Origin: Planctomyces sp.
GTDB taxonomy: Bacteria; Planctomycetota; Planctomycetia; Planctomycetales; Planctomycetaceae
Length of the DNA stretch: 64,000 bases
NCBI GenBank assembly: GCA_016795105.1
Contig: JAEUIH010000024.1
Coordinates: 1-64,000, forward strand
Direction of reading: 5' to 3'
This document shows positions 26,431-35,443 of the stretch, in pieces; position 1 is the first letter of the stretch; each line of letters begins with the position of its first letter. The position numbers and the translations under genes were made by a program. The notes below the pieces were generated by a model that had not been told where the DNA came from, ran no database searches, and was given only the letters and a program-made list of their open reading frames with translations.

Positions 26431-27915
26431 ATGAATAGACCATCTCCATTCAAGGCGTGGCCAGCATCACTGATCATGGTGATTCACTGGCTGCTGTTTA
26501 TGACTTCTGGAGTTCTTGTTCCCCTCACTTCCTGCTCCCCGGTCGTTGCTCAGGAAGGAGCACCTCCTGCACCCAAAGACCCTTTGCTGTTTGAATCCGG
26601 GCCGACGCGGGTGAAGCTGAGTCTTGATGCAGTGTTTCAGCAGTCCGGAGTGACCGGGTCCTGGTGGAACCTCTCGGAACAGTATGCGCCTGATGCGGGA
26701 TATAAACTGGATCGAGCCTGGGCTGAGACATGGATTAAGCCCGGCATCCGACTTGATACCTCAGTCAACGATGACGTCTCTGTCTACTCGGGAGTTTCGT
26801 ACGTTGGTTCCGGTAACATCGGTGAGGACGTCTTCGAACAGGGATACCGCGGCTATTGGGGAGTCGAAGACGCTTATCTGGGTACGCGAATAGAACTCCC
26901 GGACGAAGAGTCCTCACTTGACCTATCCTACGGACGTCAACCCTACAAGATCGGTTCCGGAATGTTGATTTCCGTGGGTGCGATGAATGGTTTTGAACGG
27001 GGAGCAACGACCACATTTGCTCGTCGCGCCTGGGAAGAAGCCGGGATCGTCAAATGGGCACGTGGCCCTGTCAGTATTGACGGTTTCTATCTCAATCCCA
27101 ACGAACTTCGATCCGGAGACACGAATACGCGTCTTGCGGGCTCAAAGCTCGAATGGAATCCGGATGCAAATCAGAATCTTGGTGTCGCTTACATCAATGC
27201 CTTCGAATCAATTTATCCCTATGTGGCAGCACCGATAAGGCTGATCCCTGATGGTCGACAAGGGCTCAACACCATTCATGGCTATGGCCGATGGACTCCG
27301 CTGCCTGATACACAGCCAGGTTGGCATGTTGGCGGTGATTATGCTCACCAGTGGAATGACCGAATACAGATGGCGGCCAACGCGTACAGCGCCGAAACAG
27401 GTTATTCTTTCAGCGAACAGCCGCTCACCCCAAAGCTCGTATATGTCTATCGTTCATTTAGCGGAGATGATCCGGGCACAGGCAGATTTGAGAAGTTCGA
27501 TCCACTGTTCTATGAAGGAGCTCCACCGCTGTGGGCCACGGGCAGCAACGGATCATTCAGTTTCCTGAATTCAAACCTGGAAGCTCATCGTATCAGCCTG
27601 AACCTTACCCTCAATCCACAGAGTTTCATGGCATTCTATTATTGGCATGTCCGTGCCGACGAAGTCAACAGCCCGATTCAGTTCGGACAGGCAGGCCGGA
27701 TTGCAGCCAGTGGCGGTGAACCACAACTCGTGTCCGGCGTCCCGGACCCCCATCTCTCGGATGACTTCTACGTGGAATACACACGAGTCATTACGCCGCA
27801 GATTTTCCTCACGACTGGTATGGCGGTCTCGGTGCCGGGTGACGGTCTACGGGAACTCGTTGATAACGCCACAACGTGGGTCGGAGGTTTGGTGAATATC
27901 ACTGTCAAATACTGA
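26431..27915 (+). CDS. Alginate-export-like outer membrane beta-barrel
   Basis: 494 aa. A long signal region (about 10-45) precedes the barrel. Family pieces: FESGPTRVKLSLDAVFQQ near the start, SSLDLSYGRQPYKIGSGM (cf. the R-Q/YK strand of Alginate_exp), and the antiparallel strands with aromatic girdles (GWHVGGDYAHQWND, SFMAFYYWHVRADEVNSPIQFGQ, YVEYTRVITPQIFLTTGMAV), ending at an aromatic C-terminus (NITVKY). Predicted to export or import anionic polysaccharide or aromatic compounds; substrate unknown. A second, decayed barrel gene starts 18 bp after its stop. Confidence 0.82.
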   Translation: MNRPSPFKAWPASLIMVIHWLLFMTSGVLVPLTSCSPVVAQEGAPPAPKDPLLFESGPTRVKLSLDAVFQQSGVTGSWWNLSEQYAPDAGYKLDRAWAETWIKPGIRLDTSVNDDVSVYSGVSYVGSGNIGEDVFEQGYRGYWGVEDAYLGTRIELPDEESSLDLSYGRQPYKIGSGMLISVGAMNGFERGATTTFARRAWEEAGIVKWARGPVSIDGFYLNPNELRSGDTNTRLAGSKLEWNPDANQNLGVAYINAFESIYPYVAAPIRLIPDGRQGLNTIHGYGRWTPLPDTQPGWHVGGDYAHQWNDRIQMAANAYSAETGYSFSEQPLTPKLVYVYRSFSGDDPGTGRFEKFDPLFYEGAPPLWATGSNGSFSFLNSNLEAHRISLNLTLNPQSFMAFYYWHVRADEVNSPIQFGQAGRIAASGGEPQLVSGVPDPHLSDDFYVEYTRVITPQIFLTTGMAVSVPGDGLRELVDNATTWVGGLVNITVKY

Positions 27916-27933
27916 GACCTGCGGGATTCGAAG

Positions 27934-28515
27934 ATGTCAAAGTATCTGCTTGTTGTTTTGGTCACGTTTTGCGCTCTACCTGTGCTCAAAACAAAAGCGG
28001 ACCATTGCGCGCCGAGATTTAATTCGGTCGATCGACTCTTCAGATCGGATGCTGAGACACTCTTCCGTGGGCAGTCACCGGAAACAGCAGAGCCATCGTC
28101 ATCTGGTGGCTTTGACAATGGTCTGAATGTCAACACAACCACATTACAGGCTGTCTTCCCAATACTGCAGGAAGATACATTGATGGCAAATTTCGGATTT
28201 GAGTTTCCAAGAAACTACTGTGAAGCCCATCGCCGATCGAAGCCACTTTGTCAATTGTGGGCGATGTGAAGGCCCAGCTCATGTTCATTCAGCCAGTCAA
28301 TCAAAAAGGATCCGGGAACCGGGAAGATTCGACTGGAACCGCTCGTTGGAAGCGTCCTTTTCCTGAATGAAAGCCTGTTTGTAATCCCTCTCTACGCGCA
28401 CCACATGTCTTTTGCCGGAAAGCCCGAGTCCGGAACCATCAATCGAGGGTTTGCTCGATTATTCGTGAACTACAACGTTCCAGTCACAAAGAAACTTTAT
28501 TTTTCCGGACGTGGC
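27934..28515 (+). pseudogene. Decayed outer-membrane/exported protein gene
   Basis: Starts as an intact ORF with a signal peptide (SKYLLVVLVTFCALPVL) and DNGLNVNTTTLQAVFPILQ (27934-28200), shifts frame into LSIVGDVKAQLMFIQPVNQ (about 28248-28304), then returns to the first frame at GTGKIRLEPLVGSVLFLNESL and AGKPESGTINRGFARLFVNY (about 28315-28485). Its 3' end runs into the convergent sulfatase gene. The pattern of alternating short strands looks like a beta-barrel or soluble beta protein; family not recognised. At least two frameshifts; probably dead. Confidence 0.65.
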
Positions 28516-30110
28516 GTCAGCGTGCCTCCCTTTTGCCGAGGTGGAAACTCTTTCAGAGTTGCCATGTGTGCTGCAATCGCATCCTGGACCTGACCACCCC
28601 AGGCAACCCCCAGCTTCATCGCAATATCGTTGTTCTTCTGTCCGTCGTGACGTTCAAACGGATCCATGCGAAGATTAAACACCAGAGCGGCTGGTTTCTG
28701 ATAATCGAAAAAGCCATCACGAGTCTGAAAGTGAGATTTCCAGTTTCCGATGCGAATTGCGCACATCTCGGCTTCGTTGTAGAAGTACACGATATTTCGA
28801 GCCGAAGGGGCATCACTGGTCCAGTGCTCGAGATTATTGACGCCATCAATGTATACGTTTTGAGATGTTCGCAGTTTCTTAGCGACATCAGGAACACCGG
28901 CGGCAGCCGCCAGGGAGGTAAAGACGTCCAGATGTTCCTGAATTCCATTGGATACTTTGCCCGCAGAAATCTTCGCTGGCCAGCGAACAAGAAACGGAAC
29001 CCGAACTCCACCTTCCCAGGTCGTTGCCTTCTCACTGCGGAATGGCGTCGATCCACCATCGGGCCACCAGGATGCCATCGCCCCGTTGTCAGTTGTGTAA
29101 ATGACGATTGTGTTTTCGGCAATCTTCAGGTCATCGAGAGACTTCAGGAGCTCTCCGACCTGCATGTCATGCTCGATCATGCCGCTGCCGTAAACGTCCA
29201 GCTCAGATGAATGTGGTGCTGCAAGTTTCTCCCGGCCCGGACGCAGATGAGTGTAGATATGCATTCGACTCGGTGCGTACCACGCAAAGAATGGTTCACC
29301 AGCCTTTGCTGCATTTCCGATAAAGTCTTTCGTGCGGTTCAGAAACTCATCATCAACCGTTTCCATCCGCTTGCGAGTTAGCGGTCCCGTGTCCCGGATC
29401 GTCTGCTTGCCAACCCGACCAAAACGACCATCCACGGTTTCGTCATCCTTGTCTGACGCTTTGCAGTCCAGAACTCCACGAGGTCGATACCGTTCATCAA
29501 ACCCTTTGTCTTTTGGCCAGTCACCGAGTTCGGGTTCCTCTTCGGTGTTGAGGTGATACAGGTTGCCGAAAAACTCATCGAAGCCATGCACGGTTGGCAA
29601 ATGCTCGTTACGGTCACCCAGGTGATTTTTTCCAAATTGTCCGGTTCTGTATCCCTGTCCCTTCAGTACCTCGGCAAGTGTTGGATCGCGGCCGTCCAGA
29701 CCAATCGGTGAACCAGCCATCCCAACCGTCGTCAGCCCGGTGCGAATCGGAAGTTGCCCGGTAATAAAGGCCGCCCGTCCCGGAGTGCATGTGGGCTGAG
29801 AATAATGATCTGTGAACAACATCCCTTCTTTGGCAATTCGATCGATGTTCGGCGTCGGAACCATCATCCCGTGGCTGTAAACACCAACGTTCCAGTAGCC
29901 AACATCGTCGGGCATGATTACGAGGATGTTGGGCTTCGCCGTTCTGTCGTGCCTGGCAGTCACTGCCTCATCCGACGACTCTCCAGCGACTCCGGTTATG
30001 GTCAACAGAAGGAAGGCTGCGAGCCATAAGGTCCAGCCGTGCCCAACTCCCGGGGAACTCAGGTTTTTGCTGAATACGGGGATGCCGACCATAAGAGTGC
30101 TCCATCGCAC
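28497..30110 (-). CDS. Arylsulfatase-type sulfatase, exported
   Basis: 537 aa. Signal region 26-43 (TLWLAAFLLLTITGVAG). Sulfatase family S1: metal-binding PNILVIMPDDVGYW (D68, D69), formylglycine motif CTPGR with Cys108 followed by AAFITGQLPIR, GKNHLGD (normally GKWHLGD), DNGAMASWW (metal Asp/Asn), and RSEKATTWEGGVRVPFLVRWP (active-site Lys). The Cys must be converted by a formylglycine-generating enzyme encoded elsewhere. Hydrolyses sulfate esters, probably of algal polysaccharides or other biomolecules; exact substrate unknown. Its 3' end overlaps the decayed gene at 27934. Confidence 0.93.
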   Translation of the reverse strand: MRWSTLMVGIPVFSKNLSSPGVGHGWTLWLAAFLLLTITGVAGESSDEAVTARHDRTAKPNILVIMPDDVGYWNVGVYSHGMMVPTPNIDRIAKEGMLFTDHYSQPTCTPGRAAFITGQLPIRTGLTTVGMAGSPIGLDGRDPTLAEVLKGQGYRTGQFGKNHLGDRNEHLPTVHGFDEFFGNLYHLNTEEEPELGDWPKDKGFDERYRPRGVLDCKASDKDDETVDGRFGRVGKQTIRDTGPLTRKRMETVDDEFLNRTKDFIGNAAKAGEPFFAWYAPSRMHIYTHLRPGREKLAAPHSSELDVYGSGMIEHDMQVGELLKSLDDLKIAENTIVIYTTDNGAMASWWPDGGSTPFRSEKATTWEGGVRVPFLVRWPAKISAGKVSNGIQEHLDVFTSLAAAAGVPDVAKKLRTSQNVYIDGVNNLEHWTSDAPSARNIVYFYNEAEMCAIRIGNWKSHFQTRDGFFDYQKPAALVFNLRMDPFERHDGQKNNDIAMKLGVAWGGQVQDAIAAHMATLKEFPPRQKGGTLTPRPEK

Positions 30111-30312
30111 ATGAAGGATAAAAGATGTGTAAAAAACTGTTTCTGAATTGGTCCGCAGGAATTTCCAGCAGTCACCGTCGTGCTTTCGTTTTTCTGCTGG
30201 AATGAATCATACGAATTTTTTCGACTACTTCACTCTGCTGAACGACAATCCCTGGGGGATCCTGTCAGCCTCAGCGTTCCCTGGCAAGCTTTCCGAAAGC
30301 TGCACAGACAAA

Positions 30313-30396
30313 TCACTCGCCGTATCCAGAGTCTATTGTACCAATCATGATGATGGTGACGAACTCTATTGCCACACCAATGACGATGCCGATCAT
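30313..30396 (-). CDS. Possible 27-aa single-helix membrane microprotein
   Basis: A minus-strand ORF of 27 codons plus stop starts with ATG at 30396, preceded by GGAGGG eight bases upstream, a near-ideal ribosome binding site. Its product MIGIVIGVAIEFVTIIMIG (first 19 residues) is almost entirely hydrophobic, followed by TIDSGYGE. The combination of a strong SD and a clear single membrane helix makes it a plausible small membrane protein, but there is no homology support, and short hydrophobic frames arise by chance. Confidence 0.35.
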   Translation of the reverse strand: MIGIVIGVAIEFVTIIMIGTIDSGYGE

Positions 30397-30437
30397 CTTT
30401 GAGTCCCTCCGTGAGGTCACGAAACGCCCGTGATAAC

Positions 30438-30458
30438 AACCGCCCAGATTGGGCGGTT
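30438..30458. terminator. Hairpin, possible terminator
   Basis: Perfect 9-bp stem AACCGCCCA / TGGGCGGTT with a GAT loop. On the minus strand it lies upstream of the candidate small ORF; it may end transcription from the AraC-type gene at 30832, about 375 bp away, or belong to a leader. Confidence 0.4.
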
Positions 30459-30831
30459 CACCGTCTCCGAAAGTGGGGAAGGGCGAGCGCGAACGGCTGC
30501 CCCGGCGTTGGTGGTGTCAGCGATGGCTTTGAGGCAGGTGGCCGAATGACGGCTTCGTCAGGCCAGGCCTGTTGGGACAAGCCGCCGCAGATCGCAGGAT
30601 GCAGCGGCCGTCCTCCTGCAAAGTGCCGACTGTCTCTGAAAAGCCACCATCGAAGTAGAACAACCGCGTATGTGGCTTGTTCAGGACTGGATCGCAACCA
30701 ATGCGCTGAGATGGCTTGCTTCCCCTGAGTTGGACGTGTTTTCTCCGGAGAATCACGAGGTGACATTATCCGCCAGGCTTCGCTGGTCTACGAAAGTACG
30801 TAGTTGAATTGAGTTTTCGAAGTCAATCTAC

Positions 30832-31581
30832 TCACTCACTGTATCTCGCGTTGCGATACTCCGTGGGAGTGACGCGGGTTGCGGAACGGAAGGCGCGAGT
30901 GAAAGCGCTGTGATCGCAGAAGCCGCAGGCGTGTGCGATGTTAGAAATGGTTTCGGAGGTGTCTCGAAGAAGTCTTGACGCAGCGGAGATTCGAGTTTTC
31001 GCGATGAACTGACCAGCCGTGAGTCCGAAGAGTCGTTTGGTCAATCGGGAAAGCCTTTGTGGTGTCAGCTCCGCCCGTTCAGCCAGCACTGCGGGCGTCA
31101 CATCACTCGACAAATGCTTTTCGAAATCCTGAATCGCTCGAACCAAACTTGATGGAATCTCCTGTTGTTCCAAAGGCTGTCGTATGTCCCGGGAAAATCC
31201 GATCAGCCCAATCACACGATTGTCAGCGTCACGAACCGGCAGCTTCGTGGTCAGGCACCAGACGGGATCATGAGGACGATTCCACTGCATCTCAAGATGA
31301 TCAATAATTGGCTTGCCTGTCCTCAGAACCTTCGAATCCTGCTCGAATGGAATCTGTCCAAACTCCCCAGGACAAATCTCGTTCGGTCGCTTGCCGATCA
31401 CTTCCGATCTGGACCTTAAGCCATGACGAGCAACCAGCGAATTGTTGACGACGACATAGCGCCCGTCGCAGTCTTTGATAAAGAATGCAACGTCGAGAGA
31501 CAAATCGAACAACTCGGAAAGCAAACTCGAATCAATCGATCGAAGGCTTCCGGCAATGTGTTTGATCCTGGCAGGTGTCAT
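30832..31581 (-). CDS. PAS domain-containing AraC family regulator
   Basis: 249 aa from the ATG at 31581; a longer frame to 31677 is possible but has an unlikely N-terminus. A PAS domain spans about 20-135 (LDVAFFIKDCDGRYVVVNNSLVARHG, EVIGKRPNEICP, KLPVRDADNRVIGLIGFSRDI). The C-terminal AraC HTH (about 150-245) has DVTPAVLAERAELTPQRLSRLTKRLFG and ISNIAHACGFCDHSAFTRAFR. A PAS-AraC protein would sense a small molecule or redox state. It is divergent (166 bp) from the dehydratase gene at 31748 and is likely its regulator. Confidence 0.9.
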   Translation of the reverse strand: MTPARIKHIAGSLRSIDSSLLSELFDLSLDVAFFIKDCDGRYVVVNNSLVARHGLRSRSEVIGKRPNEICPGEFGQIPFEQDSKVLRTGKPIIDHLEMQWNRPHDPVWCLTTKLPVRDADNRVIGLIGFSRDIRQPLEQQEIPSSLVRAIQDFEKHLSSDVTPAVLAERAELTPQRLSRLTKRLFGLTAGQFIAKTRISAASRLLRDTSETISNIAHACGFCDHSAFTRAFRSATRVTPTEYRNARYSE

Positions 31582-31747
31582 AGGATTCAGGGATGAAGAT
31601 GATGCGATTGAACTGAATGATTGCCAGACTATGCGCAGATTGATGATTCTCCGTTTGTTCGGTTCAAGAATCAACATGAACCTGCTGTTAAATTATCGTT
31701 GGCAGGCTTCATACACGTTGCACACCGATTGATTTTGGCGGAATCCG

Positions 31748-32851
31748 ATGAAGATCGCTCGCATCTTTGCACACAGAGTTGATTTGCCGCTCGTTGAGGG
31801 CAGCTACAAATGGTCCGGTGGAAAGTCTGTTTCCATCTTTGACAGCACGATCGTCGGTGTCGAAACGGAATGCGGACTGATTGGATATGGTGAAGTGTGT
31901 CCGCTGGGGCCGTTTTATCTTCCGGCATACTCCGCAGGTGTTCGTGCGGGGCTCAGGGAACTGGGGCCGCATCTGATTGGTTTCGACCCCAGAGAACTTC
32001 TCAAGCTGAATCATCGCATGGATGCGGCTCTCAAAGGGCATCCCTATGTGAAGTCCGGGATTGACATAGCCTGCTGGGACTTGCTGGGCAAGGTGGCTCA
32101 ATTGCCAGCCTGCACACTGATGGGCGGCCGTTTTGGTGAGAAGATTCGTCTCTACCGTGCCATCTCTCAGTTGCCTCCGGATGAAATGGCGGACAACGTC
32201 GCAGGTTATCGTGCTCAGGGCTACACGCGATTTCAACTCAAGGTCGGAGGCGACCCGGATCTCGACATTCAAAGAATTCGACAGGCTCGGGAAATCCTTC
32301 AGCCATCGGATCGACTCATCGCCGACGCCAACACCGGCTGGACTCAGCACGAGGCCATGCGCGTCGTGCGGGCAGTGAGCGATCTGGACGTGTACATCGA
32401 GCAGCCCTGTCTGACGTACGAAGAATGTCTTGCTGTTCGAAGGCATACGGACAACCCGTTTGTTCTGGACGAGAACATCGATGGTCTCGACGTGCTTCTT
32501 CGAGCCAGGGCCGATCTGGCCATGGACGTTGTGAATCTGAAGATCAGCAAACTGGGAGGTCTCACGAGAACGAAACAGGTTCGGGATCTGTGCGTCAGCA
32601 TGGGCATCGCCATGACGCTCGAGGACAGTTGGGGAGGCGATATCACAACGGCAGCGATTGCTCACCTGGCACACAGTACGCCTGAAGAGTTTCGCTTCAC
32701 GAGTACTGATTTCAACAGCTACGTTACCGTCAGTAATGCCAGCGGTGCTCCTCAGCGCCTGAACGGATTCATGCAAACATCTGACGCAGCGGGCCTTGGT
32801 GTCGAACCACGATTTGAGGTGCTTGGCAAACGGCTGGTGGATGTTTTCTGA
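31748..32851 (+). CDS. Enolase-superfamily dehydratase, likely cis-3-hydroxy-L-proline dehydratase
   Basis: 367 aa mandelate racemase/muconate-lactonizing enzyme. The N-terminal capping domain has [22 protein letters not shown] and [18 protein letters not shown], which strongly resemble the cis-3-hydroxyproline dehydratase group. Catalytic/metal residues are in place: Lys165 in QLKVGG, Asp193 in ADANTGW, Glu218 in YIEQPC, Asp241 in LDENIDG, Lys265 in [10 protein letters not shown]. Cytoplasmic; would turn cis-3-hydroxy-L-proline (e.g. from collagen) into pyrroline-2-carboxylate. Divergent from a PAS-AraC regulator and followed by two secreted SASA esterases. Substrate call is by resemblance. 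Confidence 0.82.
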   Translation: MKIARIFAHRVDLPLVEGSYKWSGGKSVSIFDSTIVGVETECGLIGYGEVCPLGPFYLPAYSAGVRAGLRELGPHLIGFDPRELLKLNHRMDAALKGHPYVKSGIDIACWDLLGKVAQLPACTLMGGRFGEKIRLYRAISQLPPDEMADNVAGYRAQGYTRFQLKVGGDPDLDIQRIRQAREILQPSDRLIADANTGWTQHEAMRVVRAVSDLDVYIEQPCLTYEECLAVRRHTDNPFVLDENIDGLDVLLRARADLAMDVVNLKISKLGGLTRTKQVRDLCVSMGIAMTLEDSWGGDITTAAIAHLAHSTPEEFRFTSTDFNSYVTVSNASGAPQRLNGFMQTSDAAGLGVEPRFEVLGKRLVDVF

Positions 32852-32879
32852 TTCACCTTTTTCATGAACGCAGAATGAA

Positions 32880-33953
32880 ATGACCGCAAAACTCTGCACA
32901 GCGATTTTTGTATTCACACTGCTCACACAGTCGTGGAGCGGAGGGGCGAGCCAGGCGTCTGATTTGGTCGACAAACAGGCTGACCAATCGAAGCCAGTCA
33001 AAGTATATGTGATGTTGGGACAGTCTAACATGCTTGGCTTCGGGAGAGTCGGCCCGAAGGAAACGATTGGCTCACTGGAATTCATGGTCAAAGAGCAGGG
33101 CAGGTACTCGCATCTTGTGGATGATGCCGGGAACTGGATCACTCGGAACGATGTCCGTTACGTTCATGTCATGGATCGGCGCGGGGTTGATTACAGAAAT
33201 ATGGAGGACTTCAGCGACGTCCGCAACGAGTGGCTCGTTCCCAACAAGTCATTCGGGCCGGAGCTTGGTTTCGGACACGTCGTAGGGCAGTTTCACGATG
33301 AGCCAGTTCTGCTGCTCAAGGCGTGTATCGGCAACCGCAGCCTCGGCTGGGACTTGTTGCCTCCGGGCAGCGAACGGTTCGAACACGACGGAAAGATCTA
33401 CGCAGGCTACAGGGATGTTGCGAACTTCTGGGATAAGGGTACTGAACCCAAACCGGTCCCGTGGTACGCCGGTCGGCAGTACGATGCAGATACAGCTCAT
33501 GCCAAAGCCGTGCTGAAGAATCTGGATAAGTATTATCCGGGCTTCGCTGGGCAGGGTTATGAGATCGCTGGCTTCGTTTGGTGGCAGGGCCACAAAGATC
33601 AAAGTGCCGCTCTGGCCGGTCGCTACGAACAGAACCTGGTACATCTGATCAAAACACTGCGTAAAGACTTCGACTGCCCGAATGCAAAATTTGTGCTTGC
33701 AACGGGCTGCGGAAATCCAGGGACCGAGGGCTTTGGAAAACAGATTGCCGAATCTCAACTGGCAGTGGATGGAGAAAAAGAGAAGTACCCTGAGTTCAAA
33801 TACAACGTGGCGGCAGTTGATACTCGAGATCTCTGGCGCGATGCGACTGTCTCACCCGTGAATCAAGGCCACCATTACAATCACAATGCGGAGACGTACT
33901 ACGAAACCGGCGATCGCCTTGGCCGCGCGATGGTAGAGTTGCTAAAACGATAA
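32880..33953 (+). CDS. Exported SASA-domain carbohydrate esterase (CE6/sialate O-acetylesterase-like)
   Basis: 357 aa. Signal peptide 1-27 (CTAIFVFTLLTQSWSGGAS). SGNH-type catalytic Ser in VMLGQSNMLGF (about 45-55; Ser in GQSNM), the family oxyanion block PELGFGHVVGQF, KACIGNRSLGWDLLPPGS, and the FVWWQGHKDQ motif (about 230-240) that carries the WxQGxxD. A C-terminal HHYNHNAETYYETGDRLG supplies the catalytic His region. Predicted to deacetylate sugars (xylan/sialate-like). The gene starts 29 bp after the dehydratase, so is probably co-transcribed, and a paralogue follows at 34021. Confidence 0.9.
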   Translation: MTAKLCTAIFVFTLLTQSWSGGASQASDLVDKQADQSKPVKVYVMLGQSNMLGFGRVGPKETIGSLEFMVKEQGRYSHLVDDAGNWITRNDVRYVHVMDRRGVDYRNMEDFSDVRNEWLVPNKSFGPELGFGHVVGQFHDEPVLLLKACIGNRSLGWDLLPPGSERFEHDGKIYAGYRDVANFWDKGTEPKPVPWYAGRQYDADTAHAKAVLKNLDKYYPGFAGQGYEIAGFVWWQGHKDQSAALAGRYEQNLVHLIKTLRKDFDCPNAKFVLATGCGNPGTEGFGKQIAESQLAVDGEKEKYPEFKYNVAAVDTRDLWRDATVSPVNQGHHYNHNAETYYETGDRLGRAMVELLKR

Positions 33954-34020
33954 AGAGAGTTGCTTCAGTCTTCGAGCAATAACAACGATTCGTCAAACAA
34001 GACTTCGAAAGAAGAACTCA

Positions 34021-35274
34021 ATGAAAAGCAATTGGACGTTATTTTGGGGAATGACGATGTTCATTCTCTTTTCCATCCATGAAGTGAATGCTCAGTCGAA
34101 GCCTCTTCGAGTCTTCATTCTTGCGGGGCAGTCCAACATGGAGGGGCATGCGAAGATCGATACCTTTGATTATCTCGGTGATGATCCAAAAACCGCTCCA
34201 TTGCTTGCGCAGATGCGTGACTCCGACGGCAAGCCAGTTGTGTGTGAAGATGCGTGGATCTCTTATCTGACCGGCAACGAAGACGCCAACGTTATTTTGT
34301 CCGGGAAGCTGACTGCGGGCTACGGCTCAGTCTGGGGGCAGCCGCCTGGCGAGCTTGGTAACAAAATCGGTCCGGAGTTCTCCTTCGGACTCACGATGGA
34401 TGCAGCTCAGGATGAGAGCGTGCTGATCATTAAGACTGCCTGGGGAGGTAAGAGCCTGCATACGGATTTCCGTCCGCCGAGCGCTGGCCCGTATCAATTG
34501 AGTTCATTTCAGATTGAGAACTACCCCAGGCAGGAAGGCCACGGCATCCCAAAAAACTTCGAACAATGGAAAATTGAGAAAGCGAAATCGACGGGTGTCT
34601 ACTATCGCCTGATGATCGAGCATGTGAAACAAGTCCTCGAAGATCCCGGAAAGGTGATCCCGAACTACGATGCGAGCCAGGGCTATGAGATTGCCGGTTT
34701 CGTCTGGCTTCAGGGATTTAATGACCTTGTGGATCACCATGTCTATCCTGAACGCAACTCACCCGACCGATTTGCTCTCTATTCGGAGTTACTCACACAT
34801 TTTATCCGCGATGTTCGCAAAGATCTGAATGCTCCCGACATGCCATTTGTGATCGGTGTGATGGGCGTGGGAGGGCTCCGGGATGCCTCTATCGATATGC
34901 AGGCTTTCCGCAGCGCAATGGCCGCACCGGTAGCACTGCCGGAATTCATGGGTAACGTGACTTCTGTCGAAACCGCGCCGTTCTGGTCTGATGAACTCGA
35001 CGACATCGACAAAAAGCGAGAGAAGATCCGTCAGATGCGATACTTCCTCGACTCAATGCACAAAGATCATGCGAACGCTGACGGCCGAATGACTCAGGAT
35101 CAGAAGGACGAATTTCTTAAGAAGTACGAAGCCGAATTGATTTCGCCGGCAGAAGTTGCTCTCTGGAAACGGGGCGCGTCCAATGCAGGCTACCATTACC
35201 TTGGCTGTGCGAAAACCTTTGCTCTGATGGGCGAAGCGTTTGCGGAAGCCAACCTTAAAATGTTGGCTAAGTAA
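34021..35274 (+). CDS. Exported SASA-domain carbohydrate esterase, paralogue
   Basis: 417 aa. Signal peptide 1-24 (WTLFWGMTMFILFSIHEV). FILAGQSNMEGHAKI has the nucleophilic Ser in GQSNM; other blocks are KIGPEFSFGLTM, ESVLIIKTAWGGKSLHTDFRPPSAG, GFVWLQGFNDLVD (catalytic Asp region) and GYHYLGCAKTFALMGEAFA. The layout matches the larger relative at 50268-52067 (AGQSNMEGHAEI, RPPSAGPYKLP, WLQGFNDLVD), which has an inserted C-terminal domain that this protein lacks. Third member of a probable operon 31748-35274, with 67 bp to its neighbour. Confidence 0.9.
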   Translation: MKSNWTLFWGMTMFILFSIHEVNAQSKPLRVFILAGQSNMEGHAKIDTFDYLGDDPKTAPLLAQMRDSDGKPVVCEDAWISYLTGNEDANVILSGKLTAGYGSVWGQPPGELGNKIGPEFSFGLTMDAAQDESVLIIKTAWGGKSLHTDFRPPSAGPYQLSSFQIENYPRQEGHGIPKNFEQWKIEKAKSTGVYYRLMIEHVKQVLEDPGKVIPNYDASQGYEIAGFVWLQGFNDLVDHHVYPERNSPDRFALYSELLTHFIRDVRKDLNAPDMPFVIGVMGVGGLRDASIDMQAFRSAMAAPVALPEFMGNVTSVETAPFWSDELDDIDKKREKIRQMRYFLDSMHKDHANADGRMTQDQKDEFLKKYEAELISPAEVALWKRGASNAGYHYLGCAKTFALMGEAFAEANLKMLAK

Positions 35275-35443
35275 CACGCAATGAAGTAATGCCGCTGGGG
35301 CTATCCCGGTGGAAAATGACCTTTGCACTGACCCGTTAACGTGTGACGTGCTGATTGCAGGAACCTGTAAACCATCGAATTATGGTCGGCGGTCAAACGT
35401 CTCTTGAAATGTCAAATGGCAGACCGCTGCGAAAACAATCACT

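Larger units (their letters stand above)
30111..30831. other. Intergenic region with a possible small membrane protein gene
   Basis: 721 bp between two minus-strand genes. It includes the candidate small ORF at 30313-30396 and a 9-bp-stem hairpin at 30438-30458. The longer open frames over 30458-30766 on both strands show no family resemblance and are not reported as genes. Confidence 0.45.

Noticed and set aside
30458-30766. 102-aa minus-strand open frame
   Set aside because: No recognisable signature, no ribosome binding site, arginine/proline-rich as expected for non-coding GC-rich DNA.
31709-33142. 477-aa minus-strand open frame
   Set aside because: It lies opposite the dehydratase and esterase genes, which have clear family motifs; antisense frames stay open because of codon composition.
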